Part shown: in pieces, positions 55,092 through 63,458 of the stretch | Numbering within the stretch: the stretch's first letter is position 1 | How the letters are laid out: the number at the start of each line of letters is the position of its first letter | NCBI GenBank assembly: GCA_963764675.1 | Contig: CAVXTQ010000008.1 | Span: 186,001 to 250,000 of the forward strand | DNA length: 64,000 bases | Reading direction: 5' to 3' | Origin: Acidiferrum sp963764675 | Lineage (GTDB): Bacteria > Acidobacteriota > Terriglobia > Acidiferrales > UBA7541 | The notes under the pieces: generated by a model | Seen by the model: the letters and a program-made list of their open reading frames with translations, nothing else | Database searches by the model: none | Told to the model about the DNA's origin: nothing | Made by a program: the position numbers and the translations under genes

Positions 55092-57248
55092 ATGGCGGTA
55101 CAGACTCGCGTCAAAGTGGCCAAGCTCGATACTGCCAAGTTTCGCGGCCTTGACCGGGAAAGCCTGATCCGCCTTTACCGCGCGATGTTCCTTTCGCGCC
55201 GCCTGGACGACCGCGAAATCCAGCTCAAGCGCCAGAACAAGATTTATTTCCAGATCTCCAGCGCTGGTCACGAAGCCGTAACGGCCGCAATGGGGCTTCT
55301 TTTACGTCCCGGTATGGACTGGGTCTATCCCTACTACCGCGATCGCGCCCTTTGCCTCCTCCTCGGTGTCACGCCCCTAGAAATGCTGCTTCAGGCCGTC
55401 GGCGCCAAAGACGATCCCTCCTCCGGCGGCCGCCAGATGCCTTCACACTGGGGCCATCCCAAGTTGAACATCGTCAACAAATCCTCCTGCACCGGAACGC
55501 AGTTTGTGCAAGCCGTGGGTGCGGCAGAGGCAACCCTGTATTACGCTGGGCGTCCCAAGGCCCTGGCGCAGGCGAAGAGGGCGCCTCTTGGAAAGTACAT
55601 TCGGCACGACCCCGACGAAATTGTCTATGTATCCGGCGGCGACGGCGCCACTAGCGAGGGCGAGTTCTGGGAGTCGCTTAACGTAGCCTGCGCAAAGAAA
55701 CTCCCACTGCTGTACCTCATCGAAGACAACGGCTACGCCATTTCCGTTCCCGTCGAGGTGCAGACGGCCGGTGGTAGCATTTCGCGCCTGACGCGGAGTT
55801 TTCCCAACTTGCACGTCGCGGAGTGCGACGGCACCGATCCGCTGGAAAGCTACACGGTTTGCAAGGAAGCCTTCGAGTACTGCCGTCATCGACGTGGCCC
55901 GGCGCTGATCCACGCGCACGTGATTCGTCCTTACTCGCACTCGCTGTCCGACGACGAGAAACTCTACAAGACTCCCGAGGAGCGCGAAGGCGAAGCGCAT
56001 CGCGATCCACTGTCAAAATTCGCCCTGTTCCTGGTGCGCGAGGGGTTATTGGATCAGAAAGAGATCGAAGCCCTGGAAGGCGAGGTCGACCGCGAAGTCC
56101 GCGAGGCCGGCGACCAAGCGCTCGCCGCCGAGCCTCCCTCGATCGACTCGATTCGCGTAAATATCTATTCGCCCGACGTCGATCCCACCTCCGCTCTGTT
56201 TCAGGCGCAGCCGCAACTCCACGGCGCGCCAAAGACCATGGTGGAAATGGTCGCCGCCACTCTTTCTGACGAAATGTCTCGCGACGAACGCATCACCGTG
56301 TTTGGCGAAGACGTCGCCGACGCCAGCCGTGAAGAAAACCTAAAGCACGTCAAGGGCAAAGGCGGCGTTTTTAAGGCCACTTCCGGCCTCCAGAGAAAGT
56401 ACGGCGCCGATCGCGTCTTTAACACTCCGCTTGCCGAAGCCAGCATCGTCGGACGGGCTATCGGCATGGCCACCCGCGGTCTGAAGCCCGTCGCCGAAAT
56501 TCAATTCTTCGACTATATCTGGCCCGCGATGATGCAAATCCGCGACGAGCTTTGTGTGCTCCGCTGGCGCTCCAATGGCGGCTTCAAAGCTCCCGCCGTC
56601 CTACGCGTAGCTATCGGAGGGTATCTCACCGGCGGCGGCATCTATCACAGCCAGAGCGGCGAATCGATTTTCGCGCATTGCCCCGGACTGCGGGTGGTCA
56701 TGCCATCCACGGCCCTCGATGTGGCTGGGATGCTACGCACCGCGATCCGCTGCGACGATCCCGTGATGTTCCTCGAGCACAAGCATCTCTACCGTCAGCC
56801 GTACAACCGCTCGGAATATCCCGGCCCGGATTTCACCGTTCCCTTCGGCAAGGCGCGCATGGTGAAAGAGGGCACGGAGGTGAGCATCATTACCTACGGG
56901 GCGATTGTTCATCGTGCGGAGGTTGCCGCTGCGCAGCTCCAGCGCGAAGGCATTTCCGTCGAGATCATCGACCTGCGCTCGCTCTCACCGTACGATTGGG
57001 AAGCCATTGCCGCCACGGTCTGCAAGAATCATCGCGTGATCGTGGCGTATGAAGATATGCTGAGCTGGGGCTACGGCGCGGAGATCGCCGCGCGAATTGC
57101 CGAAGAATTATTTGAAGAGTTGGACGCTCCGGTCACGCGCGTCGCCGCCATGGACACGTTCTGCGCGTACCAGCCGAAGCTCGAGGACGTCATTTTGCCC
57201 CAAGTGGACAATTTGACGGCGGCGGTGAAGCAGCTTCTCGAGTACTGA
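55092..57248 (+). CDS. Fused E1 alpha-beta 2-oxoacid dehydrogenase
   Basis: A 718-aa thiamine-diphosphate enzyme, E1 of a pyruvate or branched-chain 2-oxoacid dehydrogenase complex. The alpha half (1-340) has the TPP motif GDGATSEGEFWESLNVA ending near EDNGYAIS. The beta half (380-718) carries the conserved FGEDVADASREE, the HSQSGESIFAH loop and the transketolase C-terminal domain (EVSIITYGAIVHRAE). In most bacteria alpha and beta are separate genes. E2 and E3 genes are not in the window. A TATAAT at 55036-55041 lies upstream, with TTGACG 20 bp before, a poorly spaced promoter. Confidence 0.92.
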   Translation: MAVQTRVKVAKLDTAKFRGLDRESLIRLYRAMFLSRRLDDREIQLKRQNKIYFQISSAGHEAVTAAMGLLLRPGMDWVYPYYRDRALCLLLGVTPLEMLLQAVGAKDDPSSGGRQMPSHWGHPKLNIVNKSSCTGTQFVQAVGAAEATLYYAGRPKALAQAKRAPLGKYIRHDPDEIVYVSGGDGATSEGEFWESLNVACAKKLPLLYLIEDNGYAISVPVEVQTAGGSISRLTRSFPNLHVAECDGTDPLESYTVCKEAFEYCRHRRGPALIHAHVIRPYSHSLSDDEKLYKTPEEREGEAHRDPLSKFALFLVREGLLDQKEIEALEGEVDREVREAGDQALAAEPPSIDSIRVNIYSPDVDPTSALFQAQPQLHGAPKTMVEMVAATLSDEMSRDERITVFGEDVADASREENLKHVKGKGGVFKATSGLQRKYGADRVFNTPLAEASIVGRAIGMATRGLKPVAEIQFFDYIWPAMMQIRDELCVLRWRSNGGFKAPAVLRVAIGGYLTGGGIYHSQSGESIFAHCPGLRVVMPSTALDVAGMLRTAIRCDDPVMFLEHKHLYRQPYNRSEYPGPDFTVPFGKARMVKEGTEVSIITYGAIVHRAEVAAAQLQREGISVEIIDLRSLSPYDWEAIAATVCKNHRVIVAYEDMLSWGYGAEIAARIAEELFEELDAPVTRVAAMDTFCAYQPKLEDVILPQVDNLTAAVKQLLEY

Positions 57249-57337
57249 TACCGGGTGCCAACCCAAGGAAACTTTTTCGCCCTCTGGTCCGTATCCTTAA
57301 GTAGAAGGCTCGAAAGACCGCTCTGTGGAGGCTACCT

Positions 57338-57670
57338 ATGGTTTGCACAAACTGTCACAAGCAAATCGCTGACTACTCGAATTTTTGCTACAACTGCGGC
57401 GCCAAGCAGACCGCCACCGCCGCGCCTGGCCCCGGCGTCGTCAACTGTAGCCACAAGAGGTTGACGCGTTCTGCAGACAAGAAGATCGCTGGCGTTTGTG
57501 GAGGCTTGGCGGACTACTTCGAGGTTGACGCAACGGTCGTCCGTTTGTGCTGGCTGTTGGCGGTCCTCTTCGCCGGCACGGGCTTCCTCGCCTACATCAT
57601 CCTCTGGATCGTTTTGCCGATGGCGCCGCCCGAGCCAATCAATGCGACGTCCGTCAGTGTCGCTTCCTAG
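57338..57670 (+). CDS. Zinc-ribbon plus PspC-domain membrane protein
   Basis: A 110-aa protein. A zinc ribbon with two CxxC pairs (CTNC, CYNC) opens the chain. The PspC domain follows (RSADKKIAGVCGGLADYFEVD), ending in a TM hairpin (LCWLLAVLFAGTGFLAYIILW). PspC-domain proteins take part in the response to envelope stress. Stand-alone gene after the E1 gene. Confidence 0.9.
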   Translation: MVCTNCHKQIADYSNFCYNCGAKQTATAAPGPGVVNCSHKRLTRSADKKIAGVCGGLADYFEVDATVVRLCWLLAVLFAGTGFLAYIILWIVLPMAPPEPINATSVSVAS

Positions 57671-57751
57671 TTTGTCGGAAGCAGTGACCTTTTGCGGTTG
57701 TAGGGAAGGGCTCGCTCCTCCCGCTCGTCGCACCTTGCCCTCGACGCCCGT

Positions 57752-58183
57752 CTAGCCTTTCGGGCCCCGCGGCGCGCGAGCCTTTCCGCCCGCCTCAAAC
57801 AGCGGATGGTCCAACGAAATCGTCCCCGCCCCAACAGTCGCCAGCACAAAACACGCCGCCGCCAAAGACAAAGGAAACTCATACTCGTGCACGGTCAAAT
57901 AGCTGTGGCTATGAAATTTCCAAATGGCCACGCACATCTCCATCGCCAGCAGCAGCGCCGCTCCGCGCGCAAACAAGCCCAGCAGTAACAACAAACCTCC
58001 AAAGGTTTCGATAATTCCCGCCACGTACACGAAATAGGCCGGTAGACCATGCTCCACGAAAGCCCCCTGCATCCCCCCGCCCGCATGAGCCAGCTTTGGG
58101 TAGCCATGAAACAAAAAGATGATCCCCAGCGCCATCCGGAGAATCAGCAGAGCAAGCGGCCGCACGTTATTCAGGAATTTCAA
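57752..58183 (-). CDS. DoxX-family membrane protein
   Basis: A 143-aa protein with four TM helices of the DoxX/SURF4 type. Typical text: ILRMALGIIFLFHGYPKLAH, then VYVAGIIETFGGLLLLLGLF and ALLLAMEMCVAIW. DoxX proteins are linked to thiosulfate, quinone or redox-stress functions, but the family is broad. It converges with the zinc-ribbon/PspC gene at a distance of 81 bp. Confidence 0.88.
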   Translation of the reverse strand: MKFLNNVRPLALLILRMALGIIFLFHGYPKLAHAGGGMQGAFVEHGLPAYFVYVAGIIETFGGLLLLLGLFARGAALLLAMEMCVAIWKFHSHSYLTVHEYEFPLSLAAACFVLATVGAGTISLDHPLFEAGGKARAPRGPKG

Positions 58184-58373
58184 GAGCGATCTCCGAGCGC
58201 GATGTACCGGGCAACTTCACGCGAGCAAATCTTAGCAGAATCGCTGGTCACCGCCTTCGCACGCGGCGTCAATCGCCAGGCAGCCCGGCCTTTGGGCCAG
58301 CTATCCGATTCGATAAAAACCTCACCGTCGCGGAAATCCCCGATCCCCGGCCATGGCATCCTAGGTAGGATCA

Positions 58374-59555
58374 ATGTTCGACAAGATCACAGGACCACGG
58401 CCACACTCCATGGCGTACCCCACGGCAAATTCAACGGTCATAAGTAGATACGCAACTTGGTTCGCAGGGATAGCACTCGCCGTCTTCTTTTGCGGCCCTC
58501 CCGCTCTGGCTCAAGCTCCATCTCAGGAGCCTCCCTCCAGCCAACACGAACCCGATCAGTCCTTGCCGGGAAGCATCAACGGGAGAGTGGTTGATCAAAG
58601 CGGGGCCCCCATCGTCGGAGCCCGGGTGAGACTCATGCTGGGATGGCAATCCCCGGGTCAAGACGTGCTGGCCGGTGGTAACGCCGTGACCGATGACGAT
58701 GGGCAATTCTCCTTCTCCAACGTGGCTCCGGGGGCGTTTCAGGTCGAGGTCGCGTTTGATGGCTTCGCCAGACAAATCTCGTCCGGCATCCTGTTTTCGG
58801 GAGAATCTCGCACGACGCCGCAGATCGCCTTGGTGGTTGCTGCCGCGGCGACGCAGTTGGTGGTGACACCTTCACTCCTGGAGATCGCGGAGGACCAGAT
58901 CAAAGAGGAGGAAAAGCAGCGCATAATCGGCGTCTTTCCTAATTTCTACGTCACCTATGTCCGCGATGCGGCCCCCCTGAGTCCGAAGCAAAAGTTTGAG
59001 CTTGCTTGGAAGTCAACCCTGGACCCGGTCAACTTCGCAGTGACCGGGGTCGTAGCGGGATTCCAGCAGGCGCAAAACGATTTCGGCGGATACGGGCAAG
59101 GGGCTCAAGGTTACGCAAAACGCTACGGGGCTTCGTTCGGCGACTCTGTTACCAGCACGTTCATCGGAGGTGCCATCTTGCCCTCGCTCCTGAAGCAGGA
59201 TCCGCGTTATTTTTACAAAGGAGAGGGTAGCGCGCGATCACGTGTGCTGTACGCGCTGGCCAACGCCGTCATCTGTAAAGGGGACAACGGACGCTGGCAG
59301 CCCAATTACTCCAGTATTCTCGGAAACCTAGCCGCTGGCGGCATCGCCAATCTCTATTATCCGGCGAAAGATCGCAACGGTCTGGGATTGACGGTGGAAA
59401 CGGCGCTGATCGGGATCGGTGCAACCGCCGCCACCAATCTCCTCCAGGAATTCGTCATCCGTAGGTTCACACCCGGCGCTTCCAATCATCAAGGCACCAA
59501 AGTCCAGAGCGTGATCACGAAAATGTCGAGCATCCTGGCCCACGAAGGCGGTTAG
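58374..59555 (+). CDS. Exported protein with carboxypeptidase-regulatory-like domain
   Basis: A 393-aa protein. The signal segment (WFAGIALAVFFCGPPALAQ) is preceded by about 24 residues; ATG 58410 is a possible alternative start. The beta-sandwich domain follows (INGRVVDQSGAPIVGARVRL, then FSFSNVAPGAFQVEV). The second half (FPNFYVTYVRDAAPLSPKQK, then DPRYFYKGEGSARSRVLYAL) is a membrane/outer-membrane-like family common in Acidobacteria, without known function. No TonB plug or barrel is present, so it is not a receptor. Confidence 0.8.
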   Translation: MFDKITGPRPHSMAYPTANSTVISRYATWFAGIALAVFFCGPPALAQAPSQEPPSSQHEPDQSLPGSINGRVVDQSGAPIVGARVRLMLGWQSPGQDVLAGGNAVTDDDGQFSFSNVAPGAFQVEVAFDGFARQISSGILFSGESRTTPQIALVVAAAATQLVVTPSLLEIAEDQIKEEEKQRIIGVFPNFYVTYVRDAAPLSPKQKFELAWKSTLDPVNFAVTGVVAGFQQAQNDFGGYGQGAQGYAKRYGASFGDSVTSTFIGGAILPSLLKQDPRYFYKGEGSARSRVLYALANAVICKGDNGRWQPNYSSILGNLAAGGIANLYYPAKDRNGLGLTVETALIGIGATAATNLLQEFVIRRFTPGASNHQGTKVQSVITKMSSILAHEGG

Positions 59556-59811
59556 GATAACCTGACTTCCGGCCAACGAGCTCACCGGAACGAGCCCCTA
59601 CCGCCGCGCTCTCCCTTGTCAAAGAACCGGTAGAGAATCGGTTACAATCAGTAGCGAGAATAATCACGCATCGGGAACGCAACTTCAGCCGCACTCCCGC
59701 AAGTGACGCGCTCGCGCGGCCGCCGCGCCGCCGCTGAGCTCGGCAAACACAAGGAAGGATCGAGATCGTGCGATCGGCACGTGCTAAAGGTCAATTCTCC
59801 GGGGACGTTGC

Positions 59812-60879
59812 ATGAAGCGGAAGCTTCTGGTAGCGGTGCCGATCCTCGCTGTGGTTGGTTTGATGGCCTGGGTCCTGCGGCCCAAGCGTGAATCACTCGG
59901 CGAAGAGTACATCAGCGAGCGCAGCGTCACGCTGTGGAGCAGTGTCGCGCAAGTGCGCGAGCCCGTCGACACGCTGCACTACGGCGAGCGCGTCGATATC
60001 ATCGCGCGGCGCAACGACAACGTAAAAGTCCGGACCGTCTCTGGCGAGGTCGGCTGGATCGACGGCCGCCAGCTTCTCGAGCCGGCCATGTGGCAGCGCA
60101 GCATCAAGCTCCTCGCGCAGTCCCTGACCGTACCGGTACAGGCGCGCGGCCGCACCAAAGTGCAAACCAACCTCCGCGTCGAGCCGGGCCGCACCGCCGC
60201 CCGCTTGTATCAGTTCGGACGCGGAGTGCCCGTCGAGATCGTCGGGCGCGCTGCCGCCGACTGGGTCCAAGTCACCGACGAGAAAGAGCCCTCAGGTGAG
60301 CCGCAAGGCACCAAGAAAGAAGACTGGCTTCTGATCCGAGGCGTTGCCACGCGGCCCCCGGGCGAATCGGCGAGTCGTGCCGCGGAGACCAACACCACCA
60401 CGCAGCCGGGCGATCAAAGCGCTCCAATCGCCGGCTGGGTAATAGCCCGCTTTATTGAGCTCGCTCTGCCCGACGCCGTCCGCGATGGGATCGCGTCCGC
60501 AAACGTCCGCCCGGTAGCTTGGTTTGAGCTGAACCGCGTGGCCAGCTCTTCGGGCGACAAGCCGCAATACTTGGTCGCCGCAACGCGCGGCCCGGAGGGC
60601 CAGCCTTGCGACTTCACCACCACGCGCGTTTACACTTGGAACGAAAGGAAGACGCGATACGAGACTGCGTTCATCGAAAACAATCTGTGCGGGCAGCTCC
60701 CCGTACGCCTTGCCAAAGGGCCAAAGGGTGAGCCGGAATTTCGTTTTCACGTCCTCGATGGCAACAAGGAAGAGCGGGTATACCGCCTGAACCAGACGGT
60801 CGTGCACCGCGTCCGCGAAGAGGGCGACACGTCCGGAAAAGCGGCACACGCCACGACTCCGAAGGCAACTCCTCGCTAA
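59812..60879 (+). CDS. Exported/anchored protein with two SH3-like domains
   Basis: A 355-aa protein anchored by an N-terminal helix (LLVAVPILAVVGLMAWVL). Two bacterial SH3 domains can be made out: YGERVDIIARRNDNVKVRTV with GEVGWIDGRQLL, and TNLRVEPGRTAARLYQF with WVQVTDE. The C-terminal half (RPVAWFELNRVASS, then TTRVYTWNERKTRYETAF) is of unknown function. SH3b domains usually bind peptidoglycan or proteins, so an envelope role is likely. A possible relation to the next exported gene is only from order. Confidence 0.82.
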   Translation: MKRKLLVAVPILAVVGLMAWVLRPKRESLGEEYISERSVTLWSSVAQVREPVDTLHYGERVDIIARRNDNVKVRTVSGEVGWIDGRQLLEPAMWQRSIKLLAQSLTVPVQARGRTKVQTNLRVEPGRTAARLYQFGRGVPVEIVGRAAADWVQVTDEKEPSGEPQGTKKEDWLLIRGVATRPPGESASRAAETNTTTQPGDQSAPIAGWVIARFIELALPDAVRDGIASANVRPVAWFELNRVASSSGDKPQYLVAATRGPEGQPCDFTTTRVYTWNERKTRYETAFIENNLCGQLPVRLAKGPKGEPEFRFHVLDGNKEERVYRLNQTVVHRVREEGDTSGKAAHATTPKATPR

Positions 60880-60943
60880 GAGACCGAATCTTTGCTGCGA
60901 TGAGTAAATTCAATCTATTTCAACCAGGTGAGGTAACGGCTCC

Positions 60944-61669
60944 ATGAAACGTGCGATAGCACTTTCGCTCCTCCTGACGATCGTATGTCTCCGTTGCACC
61001 TTGGCCAATTGGGCCAGCGAGAAAACCGAAGACCCATTTCCGATGTCCGAGGGAACCTCTTGGATTTACCGTGGGGTTGTCCGCTGGACTCACGAGAACT
61101 CCGACCAGGTCTCCGAGACTAAGGTCGAATGGAAAACTCGAATTCGCCGGTTGATTCGTCACGGAGAATATTCGGCCGCAGTCGTCAGTGGTTTCCCTTC
61201 CGATCTAAATTGGTCCAACGGCAAACCGCAGCCCGCCGACTCCTTGTTGATCCGATTCAGCGGCGACAAATTCTACTTGGTCAGTTCCGAGCGCGTCGAA
61301 GGAGACCTGAAGAGGTTGGAGAATTCCCAGGATTCCCTGGACGGCATATTAGACGAAGACGATCTGTTTCTTCAGCTTCCTCTCGCGAAGGGCAAGAAAT
61401 TCTGCGATCCCGAAAACATGGCACGCGAGGATGGCGGTTATTGCTGGACCGTTGAGTCTGCCGCCTCGGTTTCCTTGAACTTCAAGGGTGTTCCGTCGAG
61501 GTCTCGAACCAGCCACACACTCCGGTATGCCACGAGCCCGGATGACATTGAATTTGACTTCCTACCCGGCGTGGGGATCGTCAGCTATGGCTACCATCAC
61601 CACGGAACCGTCGCTGATACGGAGCTGACACTCTCAGAATTTCATCCCGCTTCGGGCGGGCAAGAGTGA
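60944..61669 (+). CDS. Exported hypothetical protein
   Basis: A 241-aa protein with a short signal peptide (MKRAIALSLLLTIVCLRC), then a beta-rich domain (PMSEGTSWIYRGVVRW, later FDFLPGVGIVSYGYHHHG). The W-x-YRG motif after an export signal resembles a family of exported Acidobacterial proteins. No catalytic residues can be named. GGTGAGG lies upstream of the ATG. It follows the SH3 gene by 64 bp. Confidence 0.75.
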   Translation: MKRAIALSLLLTIVCLRCTLANWASEKTEDPFPMSEGTSWIYRGVVRWTHENSDQVSETKVEWKTRIRRLIRHGEYSAAVVSGFPSDLNWSNGKPQPADSLLIRFSGDKFYLVSSERVEGDLKRLENSQDSLDGILDEDDLFLQLPLAKGKKFCDPENMAREDGGYCWTVESAASVSLNFKGVPSRSRTSHTLRYATSPDDIEFDFLPGVGIVSYGYHHHGTVADTELTLSEFHPASGGQE

Positions 61670-61766
61670 CCTGCACAGCGACAGGTATCGAACATTTCCA
61701 TTCCTCGTGTTTTCAGGATCCCGATTACATCTGTAGAATGCAGGTTGCCTTCCGGAGCGTGACGCA

Positions 61767-62744
61767 ATGACTTTGCACATTAGCGAAGCCGAAGTGCGAG
61801 CCCTGCTCACCATGCCGATGGCCGTCGACGCCGTCGAGGACATCTCGCGCAAGCAAGCGAATGGGGAAGTGGTCGTTCATCCACGCCGGCGATTCGAGCT
61901 TCCCGGCGGCAGGTTCTTTCACTATATGGCCGCGGCCGACTACACCGCCGGCTACCTTGCGATGAAGCAGTACACCTTTGTCAGGGGCCAACTCCGCTTT
62001 CTTGTTCCGCTTTACGAAATTGCGTCGGGCGAGCTCCTGGCGCTGATCGAAGGTGACTACATGGGACAGTTGCGCACGGGCGCTGCCTCTGGCGTCGCTA
62101 CCAAGTACCTGGCGCGGCGCGACGCGCGTGTCGCTGCCGTCATCGGCACGGGCGGCCAGGCAAGGACCCAGCTTGAGGCTGTGGCTGTGGTCCGGCGCTT
62201 GGAATCCGTGCAGGTCTACGGCCGCGATCCGCAGCGTAGGGAAACTTTCGCAACGGAAATGACCGAACGCATTGGTGTCCCTGTTCGCCCAGCGGCATCC
62301 GCATCCGAAGCGGCGCGCGGTGCGGATATCGTTTGCACCGCGACAACAGCCTCGCAACCCGTACTGAGCGGCGGGGATCTCGCCGCCGGCATGCACATCA
62401 ATGCCATCGGTGCGAATCACGCCCACAAGCGCGAGCTCGACAACGAGGCTGTCGCCGGTGCCGACGTCATCGTGGTCGATTCCATCGAGCAGTCGCGGCA
62501 GGAAGCCGGCGACCTGATCCTTGCTTTTCACGGAGACGAATCGTGCTGGACCGGCGTGAAGCGCCTGGCCGACGTGGTCGCGGGAAAAGCCAGCGGAAGA
62601 ACCAGCGAAGGCGAAGTCACTTTGTTCAAATCGAACGGCATCGCTTCCTGGGATTTGGCGGTTGCGATGAAGGTCTACAGCCTAGCCCGAGAAAAAGGGC
62701 TAGGCAGAGAATTGCCACTCTGGGCGGACGCCGCACCGGCCTAG
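61767..62744 (+). CDS. Ornithine cyclodeaminase/mu-crystallin family protein
   Basis: A 325-aa Rossmann-fold enzyme. The NAD(P) binding loop is VIGTGGQARTQLEAV, with a second part DIVCTATTASQPVLSG. The catalytic-side blocks HINAIGANHAHKRELD and VVDSIEQSRQEAGDL are conserved. Members act as ornithine cyclodeaminase, alanine or ketimine dehydrogenases/reductases; the substrate cannot be set here. Stand-alone gene. Confidence 0.9.
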   Translation: MTLHISEAEVRALLTMPMAVDAVEDISRKQANGEVVVHPRRRFELPGGRFFHYMAAADYTAGYLAMKQYTFVRGQLRFLVPLYEIASGELLALIEGDYMGQLRTGAASGVATKYLARRDARVAAVIGTGGQARTQLEAVAVVRRLESVQVYGRDPQRRETFATEMTERIGVPVRPAASASEAARGADIVCTATTASQPVLSGGDLAAGMHINAIGANHAHKRELDNEAVAGADVIVVDSIEQSRQEAGDLILAFHGDESCWTGVKRLADVVAGKASGRTSEGEVTLFKSNGIASWDLAVAMKVYSLAREKGLGRELPLWADAAPA

Positions 62745-62833
62745 AACTCTTGTGAGGAACCTGTAGCAGGGTCTTCAGACCGCGGCGTTTAGATAACACA
62801 AGGCCACACGAAAGTGTGTACACCACGAACTCA

Positions 62834-63176
62834 ATGCATTCGAATCCGATTACTGTTGTGGACTACGATCACCGCTGGCCTGATCTCTTTGCGTTCCTCC
62901 AGAAACGTGTCGCCGGCGCGTTAGGCGAACTCGCGGCTGCCATTGAGCATGTCGGCAGCACCGCCGTTCTACGTCTGTCCGCCCGCGAGCCTGGCATTTC
63001 GCAGACACGTAGCGTTCAGAAACTACCTTCGTTCGCACCCGGAAGAGGCCGAAGCCTATGGCGAGCTAAAGCGCGCTTTGGCACTGCGGTTCCGGCGCAA
63101 CATCGAGGCGTATGTGGATGGGAAAACGGAGTTCGTGGCGGATGTGCTTCGTCGAGCGCTCGGCCATTCTCCGTAG
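62834..63176 (+). pseudogene. GrpB-family (UPF0157) remnant with internal deletion
   Basis: The first part (ITVVDYDHRWPDLFAFLQ, ending AIEHVGSTAV) is the start of a GrpB nucleotidyltransferase-like protein. After about 62970 the frame diverges; the family's end (FRNYLRSHPEEAEAYGELK, then VDGKTEFVADVL) reappears in another frame up to 63176. About 70-80 central residues, including the region after VGSTAV, are missing. The gene is thus inactivated by a deletion plus frameshift. Confidence 0.75.
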
Positions 63177-63197
63177 GGGCGCAGCATGCTGCGCCCC
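63173..63197 (+). repeat. GTAGG-headed palindromic element, copy 5 (variant stem)
   Basis: 25 nt with the GTAGG head; GGGGCGCAGCA and TGCTGCGCCCC (63176-63197) form a perfect 11-bp palindrome. Stem differs from copies 1-3 but the length is the same. It sits between the GrpB remnant and the anti-sigma gene. Confidence 0.65.
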
Positions 63198-63218
63198 AGC
63201 AAGCAAGATCGCTCTGAT

Positions 63219-63458
63219 TCAGCTCTTCGCGTTTCGCATTTTCCGCTGCAGCGCTTCATGCAACCGCGCGTGCACTTCTTTAGGTAATTCTAGCGGCTTT
63301 GAATCGCAAAAGATGTCCACCGTCATCTTCGTTTGATCGACCACCAGCTTGCAATCTTCGCACTGGTCGAGATGTCTCTGGATCTCCTGCTTCGTCGCGG
63401 CGTCCAAGTCGCCGTCGATATAATTCGAAATCTCGCGAACCACGCCTTTGCAATTCAA
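63219..63458 (-). CDS. Zinc-finger anti-sigma factor
   Basis: A 79-aa ZAS-type anti-sigma protein. Zinc ligands appear as HLDQCEDC (HxxxCxxC) together with the Cys at residue 3. The helical N-terminus (GVVREISNYIDGDLD) is typical. It has no transmembrane helix, so it is cytoplasmic and probably redox or zinc responsive. Its ATG overlaps the stop of the sigma gene (ATGA), so the two are co-translated. Confidence 0.88.
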   Translation of the reverse strand: MNCKGVVREISNYIDGDLDAATKQEIQRHLDQCEDCKLVVDQTKMTVDIFCDSKPLELPKEVHARLHEALQRKMRNAKS

